Below, piece by piece: positions 1-6,638 of a stretch of DNA of 32,079 nt. A program made the position numbers and the translations under genes. Every line of letters starts with the position of its first letter. The first letter of the stretch is position 1. The DNA comes from Synechococcaceae cyanobacterium SM1_2_3 (lineage in GTDB: Bacteria; Pseudomonadota; Gammaproteobacteria; Competibacterales; Competibacteraceae): positions 1 to 32,079 of the forward strand of contig JAAUTD010000007.1 of assembly GCA_012031845.1 (NCBI GenBank), written 5' to 3'. The notes under the pieces are model-generated. The model saw nothing but the letters and a program-made list of their open reading frames with translations, did not search any database and had not been told where the DNA came from.

Positions 1-48
1 ACCTGAGCCTGTCGAAGGGCATTCACCTGAGCCTGTCGAAGGGCATTC
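1..48. repeat. Perfect 24-bp tandem direct repeat, two units
   Basis: Positions 1-24 and 25-48 are identical. Each unit carries the CCTGAGCCTGTCGAAGGGC core, the reverse complement of the right arm of the miniature element at 3526-3638. More units could lie left of the window. Confidence 0.85.
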
Positions 49-119
49 ATAACGGAAAAAATTGGGGTTCGACAGGCTCACCCCGAACGGTTTTTTAATC
101 CAGAAAGCGAAAAGTCCTG
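1..119 (-). mobile_element. Miniature inverted-repeat element, copy 1 (one end cut off by the window edge)
   Basis: The terminal inverted repeat AGCGAAAAGTCCTG ends at 119; it has one extra A compared with the copy at 3526-3638. Read on the minus strand, the interior matches that copy: the GTTCGGGGTGAGCCTGTC arm, a short spacer, then the TTCGACAGGCTCAGG arm. The second arm is present twice as a 24-bp tandem repeat (1-24 and 25-48), and the other terminus lies outside the window. No transposase is encoded. The expected target duplication would start with GATTA at 120, but its partner is not visible. Confidence 0.75.
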
Positions 120-131
120 GATTATTGTTTC

Positions 132-169
132 CAGCAGACCGTCATAAAGTTACTTTCTGTCGTCTGCTG
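132..169. repeat. 8-bp inverted repeat upstream of the small lysine-rich gene
   Basis: CAGCAGAC (132-139) and GTCTGCTG (162-169) are perfect complements separated by 22 bases. This could form a hairpin in the leader of the gene at 224 or be a binding site. No T-run follows, so a terminator is unlikely. Confidence 0.4.
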
Positions 170-223
170 AATTCGCTGCTGCAAGGCAGTTCTACCGCAG
201 TTGGACCGTGAGGAGAGAAAACC

Positions 224-337
224 ATGACTAAAAGTACAGACACCAAGAAAGAAACCAAGAAGAAACCGGCGAAAACCATGAAGGAAAAGAAAGCCGAAAA
301 GAAAACCAAGAAGGAAGCCAAGGGTTCTCTAAGCTAA
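224..337 (+). CDS. Small lysine-rich basic peptide, 37 aa
   Basis: This short frame begins with ATG at 224, seven bases after a strong Shine-Dalgarno-like GAGGAGAG, and ends with TAA at 335-337. The product has 15 lysines among 37 residues, plus several glutamates and threonines (for example TKKETKKKPAKT). It has no hydrophobic stretch and no cysteine. Such composition recalls the lysine/alanine/proline-rich tails of bacterial histone H1-like proteins, but no family can be named. Its good ribosome binding site and its place between a mobile repeat and the ars genes argue for a real gene. Low-complexity AAG/AAA codon runs could also arise by chance, so it remains hypothetical. Confidence 0.5.
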   Translation: MTKSTDTKKETKKKPAKTMKEKKAEKKTKKEAKGSLS

Positions 338-497
338 ATCCTTTCATCCTGCCGGGCGGCGCAACATTCTCAGGTTTTAACACCGAACAATGAAGCGCCG
401 CCCAACCTCGCCAGACAACAAAAACACTGCATTCCGCCCACCTTCACCTTCTGTCACCGGCAACCGCCTCCCACATCAGAAACTGTCATATCCGCCT

Positions 498-532
498 TGT
501 AGACTCCCATTCATTTCCATAGTATTGGAAAT
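498..532 (+). promoter_or_regulatory. Candidate arsR1 promoter with overlapping palindromic operator
   Basis: A perfect 7-bp inverted repeat ATTTCCA (513-519) / TGGAAAT (526-532) with a 6-bp spacer directly abuts the arsR1 ATG at 533. The spacer TAGTAT (520-525) could be a -10 box, with TTGTAG (498-503) as -35 at 16-bp spacing. An ArsR dimer bound here would cover the -10 box. If these boxes are right, transcription would start almost at the ATG. The assignment rests on the palindrome and its position only. Confidence 0.45.
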
Positions 533-868
533 ATGGATAAGTCAACGGCTATCACGGTACTCGGCGCACTGGCGCAGGACACCCGGCTGGATATTTTTCG
601 CCATCTGGCCCAAACCGGCCCGCAACCGGCTGGCCAGATCAGTGAGCATTTCGGCCTGCCGCTCGCCACGCTGTCGTTTCATCTGAAGACTCTGCAACAG
701 GCCGGTCTGCTGGATTGCCGCCGCGACGGTCGCCAGTTGATCTATCAGGCCCAATGCGAAGTGGTGACTGAGCTAATGACTTATCTGGTTGAACACTGCT
801 GCAATCTGCCTTCGTTCATCCCTGCAACCGCTATTCCTCCAAAGATCGCTACTCAGGAGTCCACTGTC
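533..868 (+). CDS. arsR: ArsR/SmtB-family arsenite-responsive repressor, in frame with the downstream arsC1
   Basis: The product is a winged-helix repressor of about 110 residues. The N-terminal LGALAQDTRLDIFRHLAQ and the recognition-helix region HFGLPLATLSFHLKTLQQAG are typical of ArsR proteins. It lacks the CVC motif of the R773 class and instead carries a C-terminal vicinal pair (Cys89-Cys90 in EHCC), as in the Acidithiobacillus-type ArsR, whose third ligand lies further toward the C terminus. No third cysteine is visible here. No stop codon separates it from arsC1: the frame runs through the arsC1 ATG at 869. One frame offers a TGA at 870-872 overlapping that ATG, so a lost base could have fused two separate genes. 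It would repress its own operon through the palindrome at 513-532. Confidence 0.85.
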
Positions 869-1377
869 ATGAGTCAGGAAAAAGTCTACAACGTGCTGTT
901 TTTGTGTACCGCCAATTCCGCCCGCAGCATTCTGGCCGAAGCCACCATGAATTCCTTGAGCAAGGGCCGGTTCCGCGCTTACAGCGCCGGCAGCTTCCCA
1001 TCCGGTACGGTCAATCCCTACGCGATCAAGCTGCTGACGCTGAATGGCGTTTCCACCGAAGGACTGCGCAGCAAGAGCTGGAGCGAATTCGCCGAGCCGG
1101 GTGCGCCTGTGCTGGATTTTGTGTTCACGGTCTGCGACAACGCTGCTAATGAAGTATGCCCGGTGTGGCCGGGCAGCCGATGTCGGCGCATTGGGGCGTG
1201 GCCGATCCGGCGGCGGAACAGGGCGATGAAGCGCAGAAAATGATCGCGTTCCGAACCGCGCTGCGCGAGCTGGAAAACCGCATCAAGATTTTCATGAACC
1301 TGCCCATCAAATCGCTCGACAAGATCAGGCTGCAAGGCAAGCTGGACGAAATCGGCAAGACGATGGCGGAGGGCTAA
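869..1377 (+). CDS. arsC: Arsenate reductase, LMW-phosphatase type (one-base frameshift)
   Basis: It reduces arsenate to arsenite in the cytoplasm. The catalytic P-loop is at the N terminus (LFLCTANSARSI, CX5R type), with the resolving cysteines further on in FTVCDNAANEVCP. The frame breaks at the G-run 1171-1173: upstream it reads ..CPVWPG, and the continuation QPMSAHWGVADPAAEQ.. is in the next frame to the TAA at 1375-1377. Restoring one G gives a full protein of about 170 residues, the usual length. The SD-like CAGGAG lies before ATG 869, so it could be translated separately even though it is in frame with arsR1. The ATG of the transporter gene follows after 3 bases. Confidence 0.85.
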
Positions 1378-1380
1378 GCC

Positions 1381-2463
1381 ATGAGCGCCGCCTGCGAGGT
1401 CAACGCCAAAGTCGAACAAGGCGCACAACTGGGATTTTTTGAACGGTATCTGACCCTGTGGGTGGCGCTGTGCATCGTGACCGGCATTGTGCTGGGCCAT
1501 TTCCTGCCGGGCGAATTCCAGGCTATCGGTACGCTGGAAATCGCCCAGGTCAACCTGCCGGTCGCGGTGCTGATCTGGCTGATGATCATTCCGATGCTGG
1601 TGAAAATTGATTTTGCGGCGCTGCGCGAAGTGGGCCAGTACTGGCGCGGGATCGGCGTCACCCTGTTCATCAACTGGGGAGTCAAGCCCTTTTCAATGGC
1701 CTTGCTGGGCTGGTTGTTTATCGGCGGGCTGTTTGCGCCATTGTTGCCTGCAGAGCAGATTGAATCCTACATCGCCGGCCTGATCCTGCTGGCCGCTGCG
1801 CCCTGCACCGCGATGGTGTTCGTCTGGAGCAATTTGACCAAAGGCGAGCCGCATTTCACCTTGAGCCAGGTGGCGTTGAACGATGTGATCATGGTATTCG
1901 CCTTCGGCCCGATAGTGGCGCTGCTGCTGGGGCTGACCTCAATCACTGTGCCGTGGCAAACCCTGTTTCTGTCGGTGGTGCTGTACATCGTCATTCCGCT
2001 GATCATTGCTCAGGTGGTGCGCAGCGTTCTTCTCCAGCAGCAGGGCGCGGCGGGACTGGCGCGGCTGCTGGACCTTCTCGGCCCGACTTCACTGGTGGCC
2101 CTGCTGACGACGCTGGTGCTGCTGTTTGGCTTTCAGGGCGAACAAATCGTGGCGCAACCGCTGGTCATTCTGCTGCTGGCGATTCCGATTCTGTTTCAGG
2201 TGTTTTTCAACGCCGGGCTGGCCTACTGGCTGAACCGGAAGGTGGGATCGCCGCATTGCGTGGCGGGACCATCGGCCTTGATCGGGGCCAGCAACTTCTT
2301 TGAACTGGCGGTGGCGGCGGCGATTGCGCTGTTCGGCTTCAATTCCGGCGCGGCGCTGGCGACCGTGGTTGGCGTCCTGATTGAAGTGCCGGTGATGCTG
2401 ATCGTGGCTGGCATCGTCAATCGTAGTCACGGCTGGTATGAAGCCGGTTTGTCCACCCGATAA
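1381..2463 (+). CDS. arsB: Acr3-family arsenite efflux transporter
   Basis: This 360-residue inner-membrane protein has about ten hydrophobic segments. It expels arsenite using the proton gradient, alone or with an ArsA ATPase. Family landmarks are visible: the conserved cysteine in LAAAPCTAMVFVWS (about residue 141) and the glutamate in ALIGASNFFELAVAAAIALFG (about residue 305), both essential in studied Acr3 proteins. Length and motifs fit Acr3 rather than the 12-segment ArsB family; the symbol follows common usage, and acr3 is equally apt. It begins 3 bases after the arsC1 stop and is probably co-transcribed with arsR1-arsC1. The frame is intact. Confidence 0.93.
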   Translation: MSAACEVNAKVEQGAQLGFFERYLTLWVALCIVTGIVLGHFLPGEFQAIGTLEIAQVNLPVAVLIWLMIIPMLVKIDFAALREVGQYWRGIGVTLFINWGVKPFSMALLGWLFIGGLFAPLLPAEQIESYIAGLILLAAAPCTAMVFVWSNLTKGEPHFTLSQVALNDVIMVFAFGPIVALLLGLTSITVPWQTLFLSVVLYIVIPLIIAQVVRSVLLQQQGAAGLARLLDLLGPTSLVALLTTLVLLFGFQGEQIVAQPLVILLLAIPILFQVFFNAGLAYWLNRKVGSPHCVAGPSALIGASNFFELAVAAAIALFGFNSGAALATVVGVLIEVPVMLIVAGIVNRSHGWYEAGLSTR

Positions 2464-2477
2464 AAGAGGCATGCCTC

Positions 2478-3260
2478 ATGCGTAAAAACCGGTTCGCCGC
2501 CTTTGGCAGTGGCGCGGTTGTCGGAACGCTCGGCGGTCTCATTGGCTTGGGCGGGGCTGAATTCCGGCTGCCGTTATTGATCGGCGCTTTCCGTTTTTCC
2601 GCCTTGGAGGCCGTGATTCTCAACAAGGCCATGAGTCTTGTGGTGGTCGCCTTTGCCCTGCCGTTTCGTATGTGTACCGTGCCTTTTGCAAGTCTCGGTT
2701 TGCACTGGGATGTTATTGCCAATCTGTTGGCAGGCAGTCTTTTGGGGGCCTGGATGGGCGCAGAATGGGCCACCCGGCTGAAGTCAGCGACGCTGTATCG
2801 AATCATTGCCGTGCTTCTCCTTGCGATGGCTGTCGTGCTGCTTTTGGGTCATCGTGAGGGGTATGGCGGCGGTTTGCCGGCTGGCGCAATGCAAACGATA
2901 ACCGGCGTTCTCGCTGGATTCTGCATCGGCGTCGTGGCCTCGCTGTTGGGCGTCGCTGGCGGAGAGTTGTTGATCCCAACCCTGATGCTGCTGTTTGGAA
3001 CCGACATCAAACTGGCAGGCAGTCTGTCGCTGGCGATCAGTTTACCCACCATGCTGACCGGCTTCGCCCGCTACAGCCGTGACCAGAGCTTCACTGTGCT
3101 GGGCAAAAATAGCAAATTTGCCTTGGTCATGGCGGTCGGGTCCATTGCAGGCGCCTTCCTGGGCGGACAGTTGCTCGGCATTGTTCCCAGCGCCGTGTTA
3201 TTGCCGCTGTTGGCCGGAATTCTCGTGATCGCCGCGATCAAAATCTGGCGTCATGCCTGA
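2478..3260 (+). CDS. Sulfite exporter TauE/SafE-family membrane protein
   Basis: This 260-residue protein has about seven to eight hydrophobic helices and the duplicated half structure of the TauE/SafE family. The glycine-rich motif GTLGGLIGLGGAEFRLP near residue 20 recurs as SLLGVAGGELLIPTLM near residue 160. Members export sulfite or other small anions; the substrate here is unknown. It starts 15 bases after acr3, with AAAGAGG upstream of the ATG, so it probably belongs to the ars operon. Such genes do occur in arsenic islands. The frame is intact. Confidence 0.8.
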   Translation: MRKNRFAAFGSGAVVGTLGGLIGLGGAEFRLPLLIGAFRFSALEAVILNKAMSLVVVAFALPFRMCTVPFASLGLHWDVIANLLAGSLLGAWMGAEWATRLKSATLYRIIAVLLLAMAVVLLLGHREGYGGGLPAGAMQTITGVLAGFCIGVVASLLGVAGGELLIPTLMLLFGTDIKLAGSLSLAISLPTMLTGFARYSRDQSFTVLGKNSKFALVMAVGSIAGAFLGGQLLGIVPSAVLLPLLAGILVIAAIKIWRHA

Positions 3261-3339
3261 ATGGTGCGAAGGCTGATGAAGGTCTTCATCGTTTTCCCAC
3301 TGTACCCAAACCCCTCTAACCCAACCGAACAGTCAAATC

Positions 3340-3936
3340 ATGAACATCCTGTTTCTCTGCACCGGCAATTCCTGCCGCTCCATTCTGGGTGAAGCCACCT
3401 TCAATCATCTCGCGCCGCCCGGTTGGAAAGCCTTCAGTGCCGGGAGTCATCCGACCGGCCAGGTTCACCCGCGTTCATTGGCGTTGCTAGCGCGTGAAGG
3501 CATCTCGACCGAAGGCTATTACAGCCAGGACTTTCGCTTCGGGTTCAAAAACCGTTCGGGGTGAGCCTGTCGAACCCCGCTTTTACCAATGAATGCCCTT
3601 CGACAGGCTCAGGGCGAACGGATGGAGCGAAAGTCCTGACAGCAAATCCTGGGATGACCTGCCGGTCACGCCGGATATCGTGATTACGGTCTGTTCCAGC
3701 GCTGCGGGCGAAACCTGTCCGGCCTATCTGGGGCCGTGCTGCGCACGCATTGGGGCGTGGATGATCCGGCCCATGTCACCGGTTCCGAAGCGGAAATCGA
3801 AGCGGCCTTTATGCAGGCTTATCAGGTGTTACGCACCCGGATTGAGGCGTTTTTCGCGCTGCCGCTGGCGGAACTGCATAACGACCGCGCCCGCTTCAAA
3901 TCCGAACTGGATCGTATTGGCGCGTTGCTGCCGTAA
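3340..3936 (+). pseudogene. arsC: Second arsenate reductase, disrupted by a miniature element and a one-base frameshift
   Basis: An LMW-phosphatase-type ArsC starts at ATG 3340 with MNILFLCTGNSCRSILGEATF and its catalytic CX5R loop. At 3526 the coding sequence is broken by a 113-bp element. Removing it and one copy of the 5-bp duplication ACAGC makes the reading continue as ..STEGYYSKSWDDLPVTPDIVITVC.., which aligns with arsC1 (TEGLRSKSW). The resolving-cysteine segment TVCSSAAGETCP follows. A second break lies at the G-run 3730-3733, after which THWGVDDPAHVTGSEAEIEAAF.. runs to the TAA at 3934-3936. The G-run break looks like sequencing error; the insertion looks real. As it stands only about 62 genuine residues would be made, so arsC1 would be the working copy. 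Confidence 0.85.
3526..3638 (+). mobile_element. Miniature inverted-repeat element, copy 2, complete, inserted in arsC2
   Basis: A 113-bp insertion is bounded by perfect 13-bp terminal inverted repeats, CAGGACTTTCGCT (3526-3538) and AGCGAAAGTCCTG (3626-3638). It is flanked by the 5-bp direct repeat ACAGC (3521-3525 and 3639-3643). Inside are two REP-like arms: GTTCGGGGTGAGCCTGTC followed by GAACCCC, and CCCTTCGACAGGCTCAGGGC, separated by TTTTACCAATGAATG. It has no coding capacity, so movement would need a transposase supplied elsewhere. The termini and 5-bp duplications are those of a DNA transposon derivative; the parent family is not identified. It introduces an in-frame stop at 3562-3564. 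Confidence 0.9.
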
Positions 3937-3957
3937 TCTTCGGGAGATTGATCATCA

Positions 3958-4379
3958 ATGAACACCCTTCAGATTTTTGACCCGGCGCTGTGTTGCAGCA
4001 CCGGTGTTTGCGGCGTGGAAGTGGATCAGGAAATGGCCCGCTTTGCCGCAGACCTGGACTGGGTTCGGCGCAACGGCGCACGGGTCGAGCGTTTCAATCT
4101 GGCGCAGGAGCCGATGGCGTTTGTCAACCACCCAACAGTGAAAGAGGCGCTGGAGCGGCTGGGGCAATCTGGCCTGCCGTTGACCCTGGTGAATGGCAAC
4201 CTTCAATGCAGTGGCCGTTACCCGTCGCGGGATGAACTAGCGGCCTGGGTCGGCGAATTACCGGCAAAGCCCGCTATTCGCCAGGAAACCGCCGCTCTTT
4301 TGCAGCGGTCAAGCGCCGCCTGTTGTCCACCTGCCGCGACCGCTGAAGCATCCTCCGGCAAGGAAGGAGCTGCTGCTGA
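3958..4379 (+). CDS. arsD: ArsD arsenite metallochaperone (one-base frameshift near the end)
   Basis: ArsD carries arsenite to the ArsA ATPase. The N terminus MNTLQIFDPALCCSTGVCGVEVD has Cys12, Cys13 and Cys18, the canonical metal-transfer triad at the canonical positions. A second vicinal pair (Cys122-Cys123, AACCPPA) follows. The original frame then overruns far into arsA, but restoring one G at the GG of 4366-4367 makes it end ..SGKEGSCC with TGA at 4377-4379. That recreates the third, C-terminal vicinal Cys pair known from R773 ArsD and gives an ATG/TGA overlap with arsA at 4377-4381. The restored protein is about 140 residues, slightly longer than the usual 120. It follows arsC2 by 21 bases. 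Confidence 0.9.
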
Positions 4380-6202
4380 TGAACCACCAGCCCCACCCGC
4401 CGTGGCGGTTTCTCGACCAGCCGCCGACCTTTCTGTTCTTCACCGGCAAGGGCGGGGTGGGCAAGACCTCACTGGCGTGCGCCACGGCGGTTTTTCTGGC
4501 CGCGCAAGGCCGACCGACCTTGCTGGTCAGCACCGATCCGGCCTCCAACGTCGGTCAGGTCTTCGGCGTCGCCATCGGGCACTCGATCACGCCGATTGAC
4601 GCTGTACCGCACCTGTCGGCGCTGGAGATTGATCCACAGGCGGCGGCACAAGCCTACCGCAACCGTATCGTTGATCCAGTGCGCGGCGTGTTGCCGGAAG
4701 ACGTGGTTAAAGGCATCGAGGAGCAATTATCGGGCGCTTGCACCACGGAAATTGCCGCGTTCGATGAGTTCACCGCGCTGCTGACCGATTCGGCGCTGAT
4801 CAAGGATCACGCCCATATCGTGTTTGATACCGCGCCCACCGGCCACACCATTCGCCTGTTGCAACTGCCCGGCGCTTGGGTCGGTTTTCTGGAAGCGGGC
4901 CAGGGCAACGCCTCCTGCCTGGGGCCACTGGCGGGACTGGAAAAGCAGCGCCATCAGTATCAAGCCGCTGTTGCCGCGCTGGCGGATCCTCAGCAAACCC
5001 GGCTGATTCTGGTCGCCCGCGCCCAAGCCTCGACCTTGCGCGAAGCGGCCCGGACTCGTGAAGAACTGGCGGCGATGGGTCTCACTGGGCCTTATCTGGC
5101 GATCAACGGTCTGTTGCCGGAAGCGGAAGCGGCTCACGATCCACTGGCGGCGGCGCTGTGGCAACGGGAGCAGGCGGCGCTGGCCGCGATTCCAGCAGCC
5201 TTACAGGATCTGCCGACTGATTCTATCGCGCTGCGACCGTTCAACCTGGTCGGGGTTGACGCGCTGCGCGGTCTGCTGAGCGATGAACAGGCAGGCGCTC
5301 CCCTCCCCGCTGGTGGAGGAGGGCTGGGATGGGGAGGCTGAACCTCTACCCGGTTTGGCTGACCTGATTGACGAGTTGGCGGCGGATCAACAAGGGCTGA
5401 TTTTATTGATGGGCAAGGGCGGCGTGGGCAAAACCACGCTGGCCGCCGCTCTGGCGGTCGCGTTGGCCGGCCGCGGGCATCCGGTGCACCTCACTACTTC
5501 CGATCCGGCGGCGCATCTGGCCGAGACTCTGGACGGCGCACTGGATCGATTGACCGTCAGCCGCATTGATCCGGAGGTGGAAACCGAACGCTACCGCCAG
5601 CATGTTCTGGCTACTGCCGGTAAAAACCTCGACGCCCAGGGCCGGGCGTTGCTGGAAGAGGATTTGCGTTCGCCCTGCACCGAAGAAATCGCGGTGTTCC
5701 AGGCGTTTTCCCGGATTATTCGCGAAGCGGGTAAAAAGTTTGTGGTGATGGACACCGCGCCGACCGGTCACACCCTGCTGCTGCTCGACGCCACCGGCGC
5801 TTATCACCGCGAGATGGCCCGGCAGATGGGCAACAGCGGCTTGCACTTCACCACCCCGATGATGCAGTTGCAGGACCCCCAACGCACCAAAGTCCTGATC
5901 GTCACCTTGGCCGAAACCACTCCGGTGCTGGAAGCGGCCGCTTGCAGGACGATTTGCGCCGGGCCGGGATCGAACCCTGGGCCTGGGTGATCAACAACAG
6001 CTTCGCCACCGCCAGCGTCACCTCGCCGCTGCTGCAACAGCGGGCGGCGCAGGAGTGGCCGCAGGTTGCGGCGGTGCGCGACCAATATGCAAAACGGGTG
6101 GCGCTGGCGTCGTTGCAAGCGGAAGAGCCGGTCGGCCTTGAACGGCTGCAAGCGTTGGCTGGGGGGCCTGTCCACGATAGCTCCCGATTCTCCCAACCCT
6201 GA
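4379..6202 (+). CDS. arsA: ArsA arsenite-activated ATPase, two-domain (two frameshifts)
   Basis: ArsA is the soluble ATPase that powers arsenite efflux. The A1 half (4379 to about 5300) has the P-loop FFTGKGGVGKTSLA at residues 21-33 and the DTAPTGHT signature at 150-157. The A2 half (about 5340-6202) has MGKGGVGKTTLA and a second DTAPTGHT. All three metal-site cysteines of R773 ArsA (113, 172, 422) have counterparts: SGACTTEIAAF, NASCLGPL and RSPCTEEIAVF. The halves are in different frames, shifted in a linker rich in C and G runs (about 5300-5340). A second shift near 5941 moves ..TTPVLEAAA into LQDDLRRAGIEPWAWVINNS... The reconstructed length of about 607 residues fits a fused two-domain ArsA. 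Two half-size proteins are a less likely alternative for the first break. Confidence 0.9.
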
Positions 6203-6212
6203 AACAGCGTAC

Positions 6213-6256
6213 TTGCCATCATGGATGGGTTGTTTATATATGGTTATGCAAATATA
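6213..6256 (+). promoter_or_regulatory. Candidate arsR2 promoter/operator region
   Basis: The 70-bp gap between arsA and arsR2 is distinctly AT-rich. TTGCCA (6213-6218) and TATATA (6235-6240) at 16-bp spacing make a plausible sigma70 promoter. The TATATATGGTTATGC and AAATATA segments around it form a loose inverted repeat that could be an ArsR site. This indicates that arsR2 and the genes after it can be transcribed apart from arsDA. Confidence 0.4.
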
Positions 6257-6272
6257 CGGATTTACAATAACT

Positions 6273-6623
6273 ATGCCCGATGCTCATCGCTTTTTCCAAG
6301 CCTTGGCCGACGCCACCCGGCTGCGCTGCCTGATGCTGATGGTGGCGGAAGAGGAAGTCTGCGTCTGCGAGATGGCCCATGCCCTAGGTGAGAGCCAGCC
6401 CAAAATCTCGCGCCATCTGGCGGCGCTGCGCACCGCCGGTTTTATTCTCGACCGCCGTGAGGCTCAGTGGATTTACTACCGCCTGCATCCTGACCTGCCG
6501 ACGTGGATGAAAGAGGTGTTGAAAACTTCCTACCGAGCGCTAGTCGAACAAGCTCCGTTCTGCGCCGACCGAACCGCGCTGGCGAGTATGCCCGGCCGTC
6601 CGCAACGCCGCTGCGCAGCCTGA
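6273..6623 (+). CDS. arsR: ArsR-family repressor of the CVC class
   Basis: This winged-helix repressor has about 116 residues. The segment EEEVCVCEMAHALGESQPKISRHLAALRTAGFILDRREAQ is close to R773 ArsR, where the CVC pair in the DNA-binding helix senses As(III) or Sb(III) and releases the operator. It is thus a different ArsR subclass from the protein at 533, which has a C-terminal CC pair. ATG 6273 was chosen because MPDAHRFFQALADATRLRCL starts the fold correctly. ATGs at 6241 and 6246 are possible but would translate the AT-rich control region. It sits 15 bases before the permease gene and probably governs it. Confidence 0.9.
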   Translation: MPDAHRFFQALADATRLRCLMLMVAEEEVCVCEMAHALGESQPKISRHLAALRTAGFILDRREAQWIYYRLHPDLPTWMKEVLKTSYRALVEQAPFCADRTALASMPGRPQRRCAA

Positions 6624-6638
6624 GCGAGGGATTTAGCC

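Noticed and set aside
1-48. CRISPR repeat
   Set aside because: The two 24-bp units are directly adjacent without spacers and match the arm of the miniature element.
390-686. Plus-strand frame of 98 codons before and across arsR1
   Set aside because: It overlaps the start of arsR1 in another frame and has no recognisable motif.
2478-3260. Arsenite or antimonite specificity for the TauE/SafE protein
   Set aside because: Only its neighbourhood suggests it; no residue in the sequence supports a metalloid substrate.
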